From positions 1 through 13,395 of the forward strand of contig JAPOQV010000583.1 of assembly GCA_026710565.1 (NCBI GenBank): DNA of 13,395 bases, in the 5' to 3' direction. The stretch comes from Spirochaetaceae bacterium. GTDB taxonomy: Bacteria > Spirochaetota > Spirochaetia > SZUA-6 > Bin103. Position numbers and translations under genes: made by a program. This document shows positions 1-6,400 of this stretch, one piece after another. Every line of letters starts with the position of its first letter. The first letter of the stretch is position 1. Below the pieces are notes generated by a model, which saw only the letters and a list, made by a program, of their open reading frames with translations, did no database searches and was not told the origin of the DNA.

Positions 1-488
1 AGCGTCCGGCAGCCGGTCGAGGCCATCGGCGCACTCTCCTTGACGGGCACACCGACCGGACGCACAGTCGATGGAGAGGTGGACTTGGAGACTCTGCGGC
101 GGAGACTTCGCGTTGTGGTCGCCAAGACCCCGGTAGCGAGCATCCTCCTTACCGTCGCGGCCGCTTACGGGCTGTGGTACGTGACGACCACCCCGACCGT
201 CGGCGACTTCGTTCGTGCGGAAGCGGAGTTGTTCGACGGCGGCGTCTATGCTGCGGTCCTTCCCGGCGCACCGCCGGCCTTGAATGCGGAAGTAACGATC
301 GTGGATGCCAAGACACGAACCGGCATGCAGCGACGTTGATCCGGGCGGAGCGGTCCAGCGACGGCACCCGGGTCTGGGTCCGCGTGGAAGGAGACCCGGA
401 GATTGGCGAAGCTTCGATCGAGCTCCGAGTTGGGGAGCGGACTCTGCTCACCCATACCGTCGAAGCGCTGTTCGGAACCGGTCGATGA
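1..488 (+). pseudogene. HlyD-like membrane fusion protein remnant, frameshifted
   Basis: The reading frame is open from the window edge and has a basic segment followed by one hydrophobic helix (TPVASILLTVAAAYGLWYV, about 140-190). It then runs into a beta-rich stretch (AELFDGGVYAAVLPGAPPALNAEVTIVD) and stops at 337-339. A second frame continues the same protein (NRHAATLIRAERSSDG, then VGERTLLTHTVEALF) to a TGA at 486-488. One missing base near 310-318 would join them. The ending (G-E-A-x-I plus GERTLL) resembles the C-terminus of HlyD-type adaptors that couple an inner-membrane ABC exporter to export. The long coiled-coil hairpin expected between the helix and the C-terminal domain is absent, so an internal deletion is also likely. 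It overlaps the next gene by ATGA, and that gene is also an ABC exporter remnant, which supports the assignment. The family call is inference; the frameshift is read directly. The 5' end lies outside the window. Confidence 0.45.
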
Positions 489-1082
489 GCCGCGCCGCCT
501 CCGATCCGAACGGAGCACGTCAACGGAGCCGGTTGGCTTTCGCGTGGGGAGTGGCGCGTGGAGACCGGATTGCCTGGTTCGCGACCGTCGTCAATGCGCT
601 GTCCGGGCAGCACGGACTCGGAGCTCCGCCGGGTATGCGCCAACGCGCAGATCCTCTCGCTTGTAGAGGAGCTGCCGGCGGGATTGGACACGGTCATCGG
701 CGAGCGCGGCCGCCAGTTGTCCAGCGGCCAGCGGCAACGACTCATTCTCGCACGGTCGATGCTGATCGAGAGGCCGATACTGATTCTGGACGAAGCGACC
801 TCGCAGCTCGACGACCCCACCGCACGCCTGATCAACCAGAAGCTGCTCGACCCGCGTCTTGCAGGGACGGTGATCATCATCGCCCACCGCGTGAGCACGA
901 TCATGGACATGCCGCGTATCGTCGTCCTTGACGACGGACGCATCTCGGCCGATGGAACGCATCGAACGCTCATGCGTTCGAGCGAACGATACCGGCAACT
1001 GTTCGCCCCGGACAATATAGCGTCCTGCGGTATCACAGTCCCTTCGACCACCCTGCGTCTACCGGGAGGTTCACGCCGTTGA
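485..1082 (+). pseudogene. ABC exporter (membrane domain plus ATPase), internally deleted
   Basis: An ATG at 485 overlaps the previous stop and encodes a plausible exporter N-terminus (MSRAASDPNGARQRSRLAFA, then WGVARGDRIAWFATVVNAL). Around 590-605 this frame gives way to another that encodes only the C-terminal half of an ABC ATPase domain. That part has the ABC signature LSSGQ (about 719-733), Walker B ILILDEATSQLD (about 777-812), the H-loop histidine in IIIAHRVSTI (about 873-902), and the D-loop. The Walker A motif, Q-loop and almost all six transmembrane helices are missing, so several hundred codons were lost and the junction is out of frame. The last roughly 20 codons (1020-1082) read antisense into the convergent dehydrogenase gene, so the natural 3' end is probably altered too. 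The half-ATPase cannot bind ATP alone. Its sequence is typical of the exporter class (MsbA/LapB-like, type-1 secretion), and it probably once paired with the HlyD-like gene upstream. Confidence 0.8.
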
Positions 1083-1305
1083 GATATGATCCATCGGCGC
1101 TGCAGAGGAAAGAGACGACACCGGCAACCTGTTCGTAGGTAGCCGCTCGCGACAGGGGGATCTCGCTCGATTCCCAGTCGCTGTCAGGATCCAGGACGAC
1201 CCACGGGAGTACCGAGTTCACGCGGATGCGCTCCGGTCCGGAGCGGCGAGCCATCAGCTTGGTGAGCGCGCTGACGGCTGCGCGCATCGACCCGCGGACG
1301 GGGAA

Positions 1306-1313
1306 CATCAGTG
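1306..1313. repeat. Target-site duplication of the IS, left copy
   Basis: CATCAGTG directly abuts the left inverted repeat and matches CACCAGTG at 2649-2656 in 7 of 8 positions. Eight bases is the usual duplication length for ISL3-family elements. Confidence 0.75.
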
Positions 1314-1336
1314 GGGTCTTCCGGGTTTCGTGTGGA
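1314..1336 (+). repeat. ISL3 element left terminal inverted repeat
   Basis: Twenty of 23 positions match the reverse complement of 2626-2648. The outer 8 bases (GGGTCTTC) and the inner block TTCGTGTGGA are identical, and the three mismatches fall in the middle (positions 9, 12 and 13 of the repeat). Confidence 0.9.
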
Positions 1337-1449
1337 TGAGGGGGCCGGAGGTCGCGGCGCTTGGGGCAGCAAGGCTACGCTGGAGCCATGCGTGACAGGA
1401 CCTGTACGCGAGGATTCTGGGCATCGAGACGCCCTGGCGAGTTGCTGAG

Positions 1450-2616
1450 GTGGAGCTGAACCTTCAGCAGGGCGAGGTGGTCGTGCACGTGGAGCATGAC
1501 GGCGAATCGCTGGGCTGCCCGGAGTGCAGCCAGCCGGCGCGGCGTTACGACACGCGTCAGCGGCGCTGGCGGCATCTGGACACCTGCCAGTACCGCACGA
1601 TCGTGGCGGCCGAGGTGCCGCGGGTGCAGTGCGAGCATCGCCAGGTCAAGCAGATCGCGGTGCCCTGGAGCGAGGGCCGCTCGCGGTTCACGGCGCTGTT
1701 CGAGGCGCTGGTGATCGACTGGCTGCAGGAGGCGGCCATCTCGGCGGTGGCGCAGCAGATGGGGCTGAGCTGGGACGAAGTGGACGGCATCATGCAGCGC
1801 GCGGTGCAGCGCGGGTTGGAGCGTCGCGAGGTGCAGGCGCCGCAGCGCATCGGCGTGGACGAGACGTCGTTCCAGAAACGTCATGAGTACGTGACGGTGG
1901 TCAACGATCTGGACGGTCATGTGCTGCACGTGGCCGACGGGCGCGGCAAGAAGGCGTTGGAGGAGTTCTACAAGCAGTTCGACGGCGAGCAGTTAGCGCG
2001 TATCCAGACGGTCGCCATGGACATGTGGGAGCCGTACATCAGCGTGAGCACCCAGTACGTGGCCGAGGCGCAGAAGAAGATCGCCTTCGACAAGTTCCAC
2101 GTTGCCGGACACCTCGGGGACGCCGTTGACCGGGTGCGCAGAGCCGAGCACCGTGGGCTGGCCGCCGAGGATGATCAGCGGCTGAAGGGCAGCCGCTATC
2201 GGTGGCTGACCAACCCCGAGAACATGGATGAGGAGCGCTGGGAGCAGTTCGCCGCGCTGCGCTCAAGCGCGCTGCAGACTGCCCGCGCGTGGGGCTACAA
2301 GGAACATGCGATGACGCTGTGGGAGTACCGCACCCGCGACGGGGCGCGCAATGCATGGCAGGCGTGGTACCGCTCGGCGATCCGCTGCCGACTGGAGCCG
2401 GTCAAGAAGGTGGCGCGGATGATCAAGCGCCACCTGGAGGGGATCGTGACCGCCGTCGTGACCAAGGTCACCAACGCGCGGGCAGAGTCGATCAACGCCG
2501 GCATTCAGAAGGTCAAGTACTCAGCCCGCGGGTTCCGCAACCGCAAGCGATTCCGCAACGCCATCTACTTTCATCTCGGCGGCCTTGATCTCTATCCCGC
2601 CGGCGTCACCCGGTGA
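1450..2616 (+). CDS. ISL3-family transposase (DDE type), N-terminus probably frameshifted
   Basis: This enzyme cuts and rejoins the element's ends. From the GTG at 1450 (388 residues) it shows an N-terminal zinc-finger-like region (CPEC at 23-26, Cys46, Cys61, with RRWRHLD between), then a helix-turn-helix-like part (about 90-120). The DDE catalytic core has Asp137 in IGVDETSF, Asp191 in VAMDMW and Glu346 in TNARAESINAGIQ, followed by the family-typical ending RGFRNRKRFRNAIYF. In the same frame, codons 1396-1449 (QDLYARILGIETPWRVAEVE) closely resemble the usual ISL3 transposase start, but an in-frame TGA at 1393 precedes them. An ATG at 1388 would reach them if one base were restored near 1393-1396. 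The native start is therefore probably 1388 and the gene may have lost about 20 residues. Catalytic residues are all present, so activity from an alternative start is possible. Confidence 0.88.
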   Translation: MELNLQQGEVVVHVEHDGESLGCPECSQPARRYDTRQRRWRHLDTCQYRTIVAAEVPRVQCEHRQVKQIAVPWSEGRSRFTALFEALVIDWLQEAAISAVAQQMGLSWDEVDGIMQRAVQRGLERREVQAPQRIGVDETSFQKRHEYVTVVNDLDGHVLHVADGRGKKALEEFYKQFDGEQLARIQTVAMDMWEPYISVSTQYVAEAQKKIAFDKFHVAGHLGDAVDRVRRAEHRGLAAEDDQRLKGSRYRWLTNPENMDEERWEQFAALRSSALQTARAWGYKEHAMTLWEYRTRDGARNAWQAWYRSAIRCRLEPVKKVARMIKRHLEGIVTAVVTKVTNARAESINAGIQKVKYSARGFRNRKRFRNAIYFHLGGLDLYPAGVTR

Positions 2617-2625
2617 CCGGCTCTT

Positions 2626-2648
2626 TCCACACGAATTCCTGAAGACCC
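2626..2648 (-). repeat. ISL3 element right terminal inverted repeat
   Basis: Read on the minus strand this begins GGGTCTTC and matches the left end at 20 of 23 positions. It starts 9 bases after the transposase stop codon (2614-2616). Confidence 0.9.
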
Positions 2649-2656
2649 CACCAGTG
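2649..2656. repeat. Target-site duplication of the IS, right copy
   Basis: CACCAGTG directly abuts the right inverted repeat and differs from the left copy (CATCAGTG) by one base. Keeping either copy alone restores the interrupted SDR reading frame, with Val or Met at the varying codon. Confidence 0.75.
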
Positions 2657-3064
2657 TGGGTTCCAACCCGTCAGCCGCGGACACGTTGACGCCGCCCGAC
2701 GAGCGCATCAACGGCAGGGCCTCCCGCGACGCCCTGAACACGCTCATGAACAACAGCTTGAACCCGTCGAGCCATGCGTCGTCCGGCAGGGTCTCCAGAT
2801 CACCCCTGGCGGCGTCGCCGGCGTTGTTCACCAGCACGTCGAGCCGCCCCCACCGTTCCTATACTGCCTCCACGAACCGCGAGATGTCGCGCGCGCTCGT
2901 CAGGTCACCCTGAAACGACAAGCCGTCGACTTCCGCGGCTATCGAATGAACCGCCTCGGAGCGCGACATCACCGCAACGTCGTAGCCGTCCGCGGACAGG
3001 CGACGCGCGCAGACCGCCCCGATCCCACGGCTCGCTGCGGTCACCATCGCCACCGGTCGCGTGC

Positions 3065-3841
3065 TCATGTCGTCGCCTTGGATAATCCCACTCGGCCGTC
3101 TCGATGACCGGCACGCAGCCTGCTGAGCTGGATGCCGTTCTCATCGAAGTTGGCCGGATCCAGCCACTCCGCGAACGCGGGGCGCGTGTCAGCCCACTCG
3201 CTGTCGATCATGGAGTACCAGGCGGTGTCGCGGTTCCGCTCGTTGTAAACCCAGTGCTGGCGAAAGATACCCTCGAAGGAGAACCCCAGCCGCTCCGCCG
3301 CCGCACGCGACGGGCCGTTCAGCGCGTCACAGCGCCACTCGCACCGGCGGTAGCCGAGTTCGAACACGGTCCTGAGCATCAGGTACATCGACTCGGTGGC
3401 CGCGACCGTTCGCTTGAGCGGTTGCGTGAAGTGGACGCCGCCGATCTCGATGACCCCGTTCGGCGGATCGGCTTCGAAGTAGCTGGCGAAGCCGAGGGCT
3501 TCCCCGCACGACCGATCGACGACCGCGTACCACATCGGGATCTCACTCGAAGCGATGCTCTGCAGCCACGTCGCGAAGTCCTCCTTGCAGGAGAAAGGAC
3601 CGGCCGGAGAGTACGTCCAGTTCCGACCTTCGGGATCCAGGCGCAAACCGCGATAGATTCCGGCGCCGTGTCTCTCCGGATCGAGCGGCTCAAGCATCGA
3701 CCACCGTCCCTCGACCGACTCGTGTGGTGGCAGCACGGGAGGCCTCCAGCCCGGTAGCGGGAAACCCACCACCTGGCCGAGCTCATTGTGTCGTGGCGAC
3801 TCATGCCGCCGTACTGGTGATCTCGCGTTTGCGTCGTCCAT
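3065..3841 (-). CDS. GNAT-family N-acetyltransferase (RimJ/RimL-like)
   Basis: The 258-residue product belongs to the RimJ/RimL-like branch of GNAT enzymes, which transfer acetyl from acetyl-CoA to an amine; the acceptor is unknown. The segment NELGQVVGFPLPGW followed by EGRWSMLEPLDPERH (about 19-58) is typical of a widespread uncharacterised subfamily. The fold continues through MWYAVVDRSCGEALGFASY (103-121), IEIGGVHFTQPLKRTVAATESMYLML (131-156) and LNGPSRAAAERLGFSFEGIFRQHW (174-197), the last being the usual cofactor-side helix and strand. The start at 3841 is supported by a GAGGAG ribosome-binding site a few bases upstream. Its stop overlaps the ATG of the broken SDR gene (ATGA), so the two were co-transcribed. 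A long palindrome (3855-3892) lies just upstream. The gene looks intact, unlike its partner. Confidence 0.88.
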   Translation of the reverse strand: MDDANARSPVRRHESPRHNELGQVVGFPLPGWRPPVLPPHESVEGRWSMLEPLDPERHGAGIYRGLRLDPEGRNWTYSPAGPFSCKEDFATWLQSIASSEIPMWYAVVDRSCGEALGFASYFEADPPNGVIEIGGVHFTQPLKRTVAATESMYLMLRTVFELGYRRCEWRCDALNGPSRAAAERLGFSFEGIFRQHWVYNERNRDTAWYSMIDSEWADTRPAFAEWLDPANFDENGIQLSRLRAGHRDGRVGLSKATT

Positions 3842-3854
3842 GACGTCTCCTCGT

Positions 3855-3892
3855 CTACACGCACGCCCGGATGCATCCCGGCGTGCGTGTAG
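3855..3892. promoter_or_regulatory. 38-nt near-perfect palindrome upstream of the GNAT gene
   Basis: Perfect 13-bp arms CTACACGCACGCC (3855-3867) and GGCGTGCGTGTAG (3880-3892) flank a 10-bp perfect palindrome GGATGCATCC (3869-3878). The only flaw is one C:C pair at 3868/3879. On the minus strand it lies 14 bases before the GNAT start, immediately ahead of its ribosome-binding site. An extended -10-like TGGTATCCT (minus strand, 3899-3891) overlaps its edge. It could be an operator for a dimeric regulator or an mRNA hairpin next to the ribosome site. There is no T-tract in either direction to suggest a terminator. The symmetry is seen directly; the role is inference. Confidence 0.6.
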
Positions 3893-3902
3893 GATACCAT
3901 CG

Positions 3903-3919
3903 TCTTCGAATTGCGAAGA
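3903..3919. repeat. Short inverted repeat in the divergent intergenic region
   Basis: TCTTCG (3903-3908) and CGAAGA (3914-3919) form a 6-bp stem around the 5-base spacer AATTG. It lies in the 176-base gap between the minus-strand GNAT gene and the plus-strand oxidoreductase, 10 bases from the longer palindrome. It may be part of the same regulatory region or chance. No convincing -35/-10 pair for the oxidoreductase is visible in this gap. Confidence 0.3.
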
Positions 3920-4017
3920 GGTCCAATGTCGGCGATTTCACGGAACCATTCGAACGCGCGCCGCTGCCCGTTCGCCGGCCAGGATCGGGTCTGAAGCGAC
4001 GGACCGCGCGAGGGCAC

Positions 4018-4674
4018 ATGCACGCGTACGTCGTCTTCGCGCATCCCACCAGGCAGTCGTTCAGCGGCTTGGTCCTGGAGGCACTCTGTCGGGGACTCTC
4101 TGACGGCGGGCATACCTTCGAGGTCGGTGACCTGTACGCGATGGGGTTCAGGCCGGACATGACGCTTGCCGAGTACCGGCGCGAGATGAATGTCCGCGGC
4201 GACCGAGCGGACAGTCCGCTCCCCACGGATGTCGAGCAGGAGCACAGAAGGATCAGCCGAGCGGACGGCTTGGCGTTCGTATTTCCGCTCTGGTGGAGCG
4301 ATGGTCCGGCGATGTTGAAGGGATGGTTCGATCGAGTGTGGGTCTGCGGATATGTCTATGACTACGGCGTTCCCGGGGAGACCTTTCCGTTCCGCCGCCT
4401 CGCGGTCGACAGGGCGCTGGTTCTCTGCTCCGCCGGAAACACGGCCGAGATTCTTGAGCAGTCGGGTGTTGCCCAGAGCATGAAGCGGATCTACACGAAC
4501 GACCGCGTGCATCCGGGATCCGGCGTGGGGCAGTGCGAGGTCGTCCTCCTTCCGGGAATGGCGGATCCGCAGACCGCGCCCCAGGCGAGAGGGCGCAACC
4601 TGGACACGGCGTATCGCCTTGGCAGATACTTCCTCACTGCGGCTCCCGAGTATTTGCACCGGCGAACGCGATGA
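4018..4674 (+). CDS. Flavodoxin-fold NAD(P)H oxidoreductase (NQO/KefF/MdaB-like)
   Basis: The 218-residue product is a cytosolic flavoprotein of the Flavodoxin_2 family, which uses FMN or FAD and NAD(P)H to reduce quinones or similar electrophiles by two electrons. Diagnostic segments are the N-terminal AYVVFAHPTRQSFSGLVLEAL (3-23), DLYAMGFRPDMTLAEY (38-53) and the flavin-binding loop FVFPLWWSDGPAMLKGWFDRVW (87-108). Later come YGVPGETFPFRRLAVDRALVLCSAGN (116-141) and KRIYTNDR. The chosen ATG has GAGGG seven bases upstream and begins exactly where the family normally starts; an upstream in-frame ATG at 3871 lies inside the palindrome and encodes non-family sequence. Its TGA lies nine bases before the ATG of the next gene, so this is the likely first gene of a plus-strand operon. 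The substrate is not predictable. Confidence 0.85.
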   Translation: MHAYVVFAHPTRQSFSGLVLEALCRGLSDGGHTFEVGDLYAMGFRPDMTLAEYRREMNVRGDRADSPLPTDVEQEHRRISRADGLAFVFPLWWSDGPAMLKGWFDRVWVCGYVYDYGVPGETFPFRRLAVDRALVLCSAGNTAEILEQSGVAQSMKRIYTNDRVHPGSGVGQCEVVLLPGMADPQTAPQARGRNLDTAYRLGRYFLTAAPEYLHRRTR

Positions 4675-4682
4675 GGGTCGTG

Positions 4683-5099
4683 ATGCAGGTCAGAAGAGCC
4701 ACTCCTGACGACGTCGACCGGGTATTCTCTCTCGCGTCGGACCTCGCCACTTCGTTCGACGTAGAGGAACGGACGTTCAAGGCTTCGTTTCAACAGGTAT
4801 TGACGGATGACCACGCTCTGCTCCTCGTGGTCGAAGACAACAAGGAAGTCGTCGGCTACTGCCTCGGCTTCGACCATGTCACGTTCTTCGCGAACGGCCG
4901 GGTCGCATGGGTTGAAGAGATGATGGTGAGCAACTCCCATCGGAGGAAAGGCGCCGGGCGTTCGCTGATGGCCGCGTTCGAGAGATGGTCAGCCGCTCGT
5001 GGAGCGAAGCTCGTCGCCCTGGCTACACGCCGTGCAGCCGAGTTCTACCGGGCCGTGGGCTACGAGGAGTCGGCGACGTATTTCCGAAAGATGCTGTGA
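4683..5099 (+). CDS. GNAT-family N-acetyltransferase
   Basis: This is a single-domain acetyltransferase of 138 residues that uses acetyl-CoA; the acceptor is unknown. It begins RRATPDDVDRVFSLASDLA and has the central strand LLLVVEDNKEVVGYCLGF (46-63) and VEEMMVSNSHRRKGAGRSLM (77-96). That segment holds the R-x-x-G-x-G pyrophosphate loop (RRKGAG, 87-92). The C-terminal ALATRRAAEFYRAVGYEESATYFRKML holds the Tyr often acting as general acid (FYRAVGY). ATG 4683 is preferred because GAGGG sits six bases upstream. ATG 4671 would overlap the previous stop as ATGA but has no ribosome-binding site; it would add MRVV. The gene lies between the oxidoreductase and the Nudix gene on the same strand and is probably translationally coupled to the former. 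Confidence 0.88.
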   Translation: MQVRRATPDDVDRVFSLASDLATSFDVEERTFKASFQQVLTDDHALLLVVEDNKEVVGYCLGFDHVTFFANGRVAWVEEMMVSNSHRRKGAGRSLMAAFERWSAARGAKLVALATRRAAEFYRAVGYEESATYFRKML

Positions 5100-5140
5100 C
5101 ACAGACCGGTTCGGAATCGCTTGGTTCAAGGGAGTTCGGA

Positions 5141-5602
5141 ATGAGAGGAACAGCGGTCGTGGCGCTACGCACGACCACGAGAGAACACGAGGTTCTGCTG
5201 ATGCGCAGAACCGGAAGCAACGCGGGAGAATGGTGCCAGATTGCCGGTTCCATAGAGTCAGGTGAAACAGCGTGGCACGCTGCGCTGCGCGAGATGAGGG
5301 AAGAGACTGCACTGGTGCCCAGTCGCCTTTATTCCGCTGATCTCTGCGAGCAGTTCTACGAAATCGGAACGGACTCCATCTGGATCGCCCCGATCTTTGT
5401 TGCGTACGTGGACTCGGAGGCCACCGTAAGGTTGAACGAGGAACACAGCGAGTATCGCTGGACCTCCCTCGGCCGGGCTATCGATTTGCTTCCGTTTCCG
5501 GGACAGAAGACGATGTTGATGCACATCCGTCGCTGGTTCGTGGAGCGGGAACCGTGTCCGCTGCTCGAGATCGACATCAGCGACGTAGTAAAGGCGATGT
5601 GA
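5141..5602 (+). CDS. Nudix hydrolase
   Basis: The product (153 residues) is a Nudix-family pyrophosphohydrolase, which cleaves a nucleoside diphosphate linked to another moiety using divalent metal. The Nudix box runs from Gly36 to Leu58: G(x5)E42(x7)R50-E51-M-R-E54-E55-T-A-L. The metal-binding REUxEE core is intact, but the usual Gly near the end of the box is Ala57. It is preceded by EVLLMRRTGSNAGEWCQIAG and followed by SEYRWTSLGRAIDLLPFPGQK, as in dATP/8-oxo-type pyrophosphatases. The substrate cannot be fixed. The start has a strong AAGGGAG (5128-5134) six bases upstream. The stop overlaps the GTG of the next gene (GTGA). A 41-base gap separates it from the GNAT gene before it. Confidence 0.9.
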   Translation: MRGTAVVALRTTTREHEVLLMRRTGSNAGEWCQIAGSIESGETAWHAALREMREETALVPSRLYSADLCEQFYEIGTDSIWIAPIFVAYVDSEATVRLNEEHSEYRWTSLGRAIDLLPFPGQKTMLMHIRRWFVEREPCPLLEIDISDVVKAM

Positions 5603-6380
5603 CAGTAACCAGACGGTATGCCGCGGAGGCGGTGGCCGCCACGCTTGCGGCGGAAGCTTGCTGCTCGCCCGCAGATATTCGGCGCACGGGTGTGCACGTC
5701 AGGGAGTTGGTTCCGGACCGGCATGACCGTGCGCTGCGCAGGCGTTTTCCGCGGCGAGAGGAGAGCTTGGACATCGTTTCCATGGGCTCAGGAGTAATCG
5801 TGACTGCTGGTCGGAAGTGGATGCCGTGGGTGAACGGTCTGTTCCGGAATGTACAGCCGGACGATGCGTTCGGAGTGGAGTTGCTCGGCGAGTCGGCCAG
5901 ACGAGCGCGTGGTTACTCCTGTCGATTGAATGGGCCTCAGCTCTGCCACGTGGCATCCAGCGAGGGCTGGCGGCCTGCAACGGCCGTGCCGGCCGGATAC
6001 GCCGTCGAGATTGGGGGTAAAGAGTTGCTTGAATCGGTGGACCAATCACACTTCCCCAATGCCCGGATCGCTTCCATTTCAGTACGTCAGGGGCGCGATG
6101 TCCCTGTCGCAGCGGTCGCGAATCACTGCGAAGAGGTCGTCGGCATCGCTACCTTCAGTACCGACTCCGATTTCCTGTGGCAGATAGGAATAGACGTAGC
6201 CGGCGGCCATAGAGGTAAGGGACTCGGGCGGCTCTCGCCTCCCGGGCCACGGGTGCCGTCCTCGATCACGGCAAAGTGCCACACTACTCGACCTCGGTCG
6301 CCAACATCACGTCGCGGCGTACCGCGCAGTCGGCGGGCTTCTATCCGTGTTGGACGTCGGTCTACACGACGATGAAGTAG
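5599..6380 (+). pseudogene. GNAT-family N-acetyltransferase, frameshifted near the 3' end
   Basis: Starting from the GTG at 5599, which overlaps the Nudix stop (GTGA), the frame encodes about 211 credible residues. They end in a GNAT cofactor loop, DFLWQIGIDVAGGHRGKGLGR (191-211). After this the frame degenerates into an Arg/Pro/Ser-rich tail ending at 6375. In another frame from about 6232 the sequence continues sensibly as LASRATGAVLDHGKVPHY, then STSVANITSRRTAQSAGFYP, CWTSVYTTMK and a TAG at 6378-6380. One missing G at about 6230 (CGG-GCT read as CGG-CT) explains this, and repair gives a 260-residue protein. The shape (long N-terminal part, C-terminal GNAT fold) matches the larger two-part GNAT proteins. 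Loss of the last strands and helix would probably abolish activity. A sequencing or assembly indel is an equal possibility because the rest of the gene is clean. Confidence 0.8.
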
Positions 6381-6400
6381 GGGCGGTCGACGAACTCACC

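Larger units (their letters stand above)
1314..2648 (+). mobile_element. ISL3-family insertion sequence, 1335 bp, complete ends
   Basis: The element is bounded by imperfect terminal inverted repeats starting GGGTCTTC and flanked by an 8-bp target duplication, both as expected for ISL3-family elements. It carries a single plus-strand transposase that fills most of its length. It lies inside an SDR gene, in the opposite orientation. The one mismatch in the duplication and the three in the repeats indicate an insertion that is not brand new, or one inherited with drift. Boundaries rest on repeat and duplication geometry and on exact restoration of the SDR frame, so I consider them accurate to a base or two. 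Confidence 0.9.
1033..3068 (-). pseudogene. Short-chain dehydrogenase/reductase (SDR), split by an ISL3 element and carrying a stop codon
   Basis: The N-terminal half (3068-2649) has the Rossmann motif TAASRGIG, a D-x-T segment (FQGDLTSA) and NNAG. The C-terminal half (1305-1033) has ERIRVNSVLP and the family-typical ending YLNGVNLPVDAGWSKGL. An IS element (1314-2648) sits between them. Excising it with one 8-bp duplication copy joins GLEPTL to FPVRGSMRAAVSALTK in frame and gives a 231-codon gene (SDRs are usually 240-260 residues). A separate in-frame TAG at 2859-2861 follows FVEAV, with the same frame continuing ERWGRLDVLVNNAG. The active-site YxxxK is not found: the aligned residues read RGSMR, so both Tyr and Lys appear to be Arg. 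The gene was therefore probably decayed or non-catalytic before the insertion. Its ATG overlaps the stop of the GNAT gene upstream (ATGA), so the two were one operon. Confidence 0.88.

Noticed and set aside
1388..1460. Programmed ribosomal frameshifting in the transposase
   Set aside because: There is no slippery heptamer near 1388-1396, and ISL3 transposases are normally single-frame. A simple indel or alternative start is the simpler explanation.
3855..3919. The palindrome and adjacent inverted repeat as a bidirectional transcription terminator
   Set aside because: Neither strand has a T-tract after the stem, and the flanking genes diverge from this point, so a terminator is not expected.
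3379..4659. A 426-codon minus-strand frame across the GNAT, the palindrome and the oxidoreductase
   Set aside because: It overlaps two recognisable genes in other frames and shows no family similarity. It results from scarce stop codons in GC-rich DNA.
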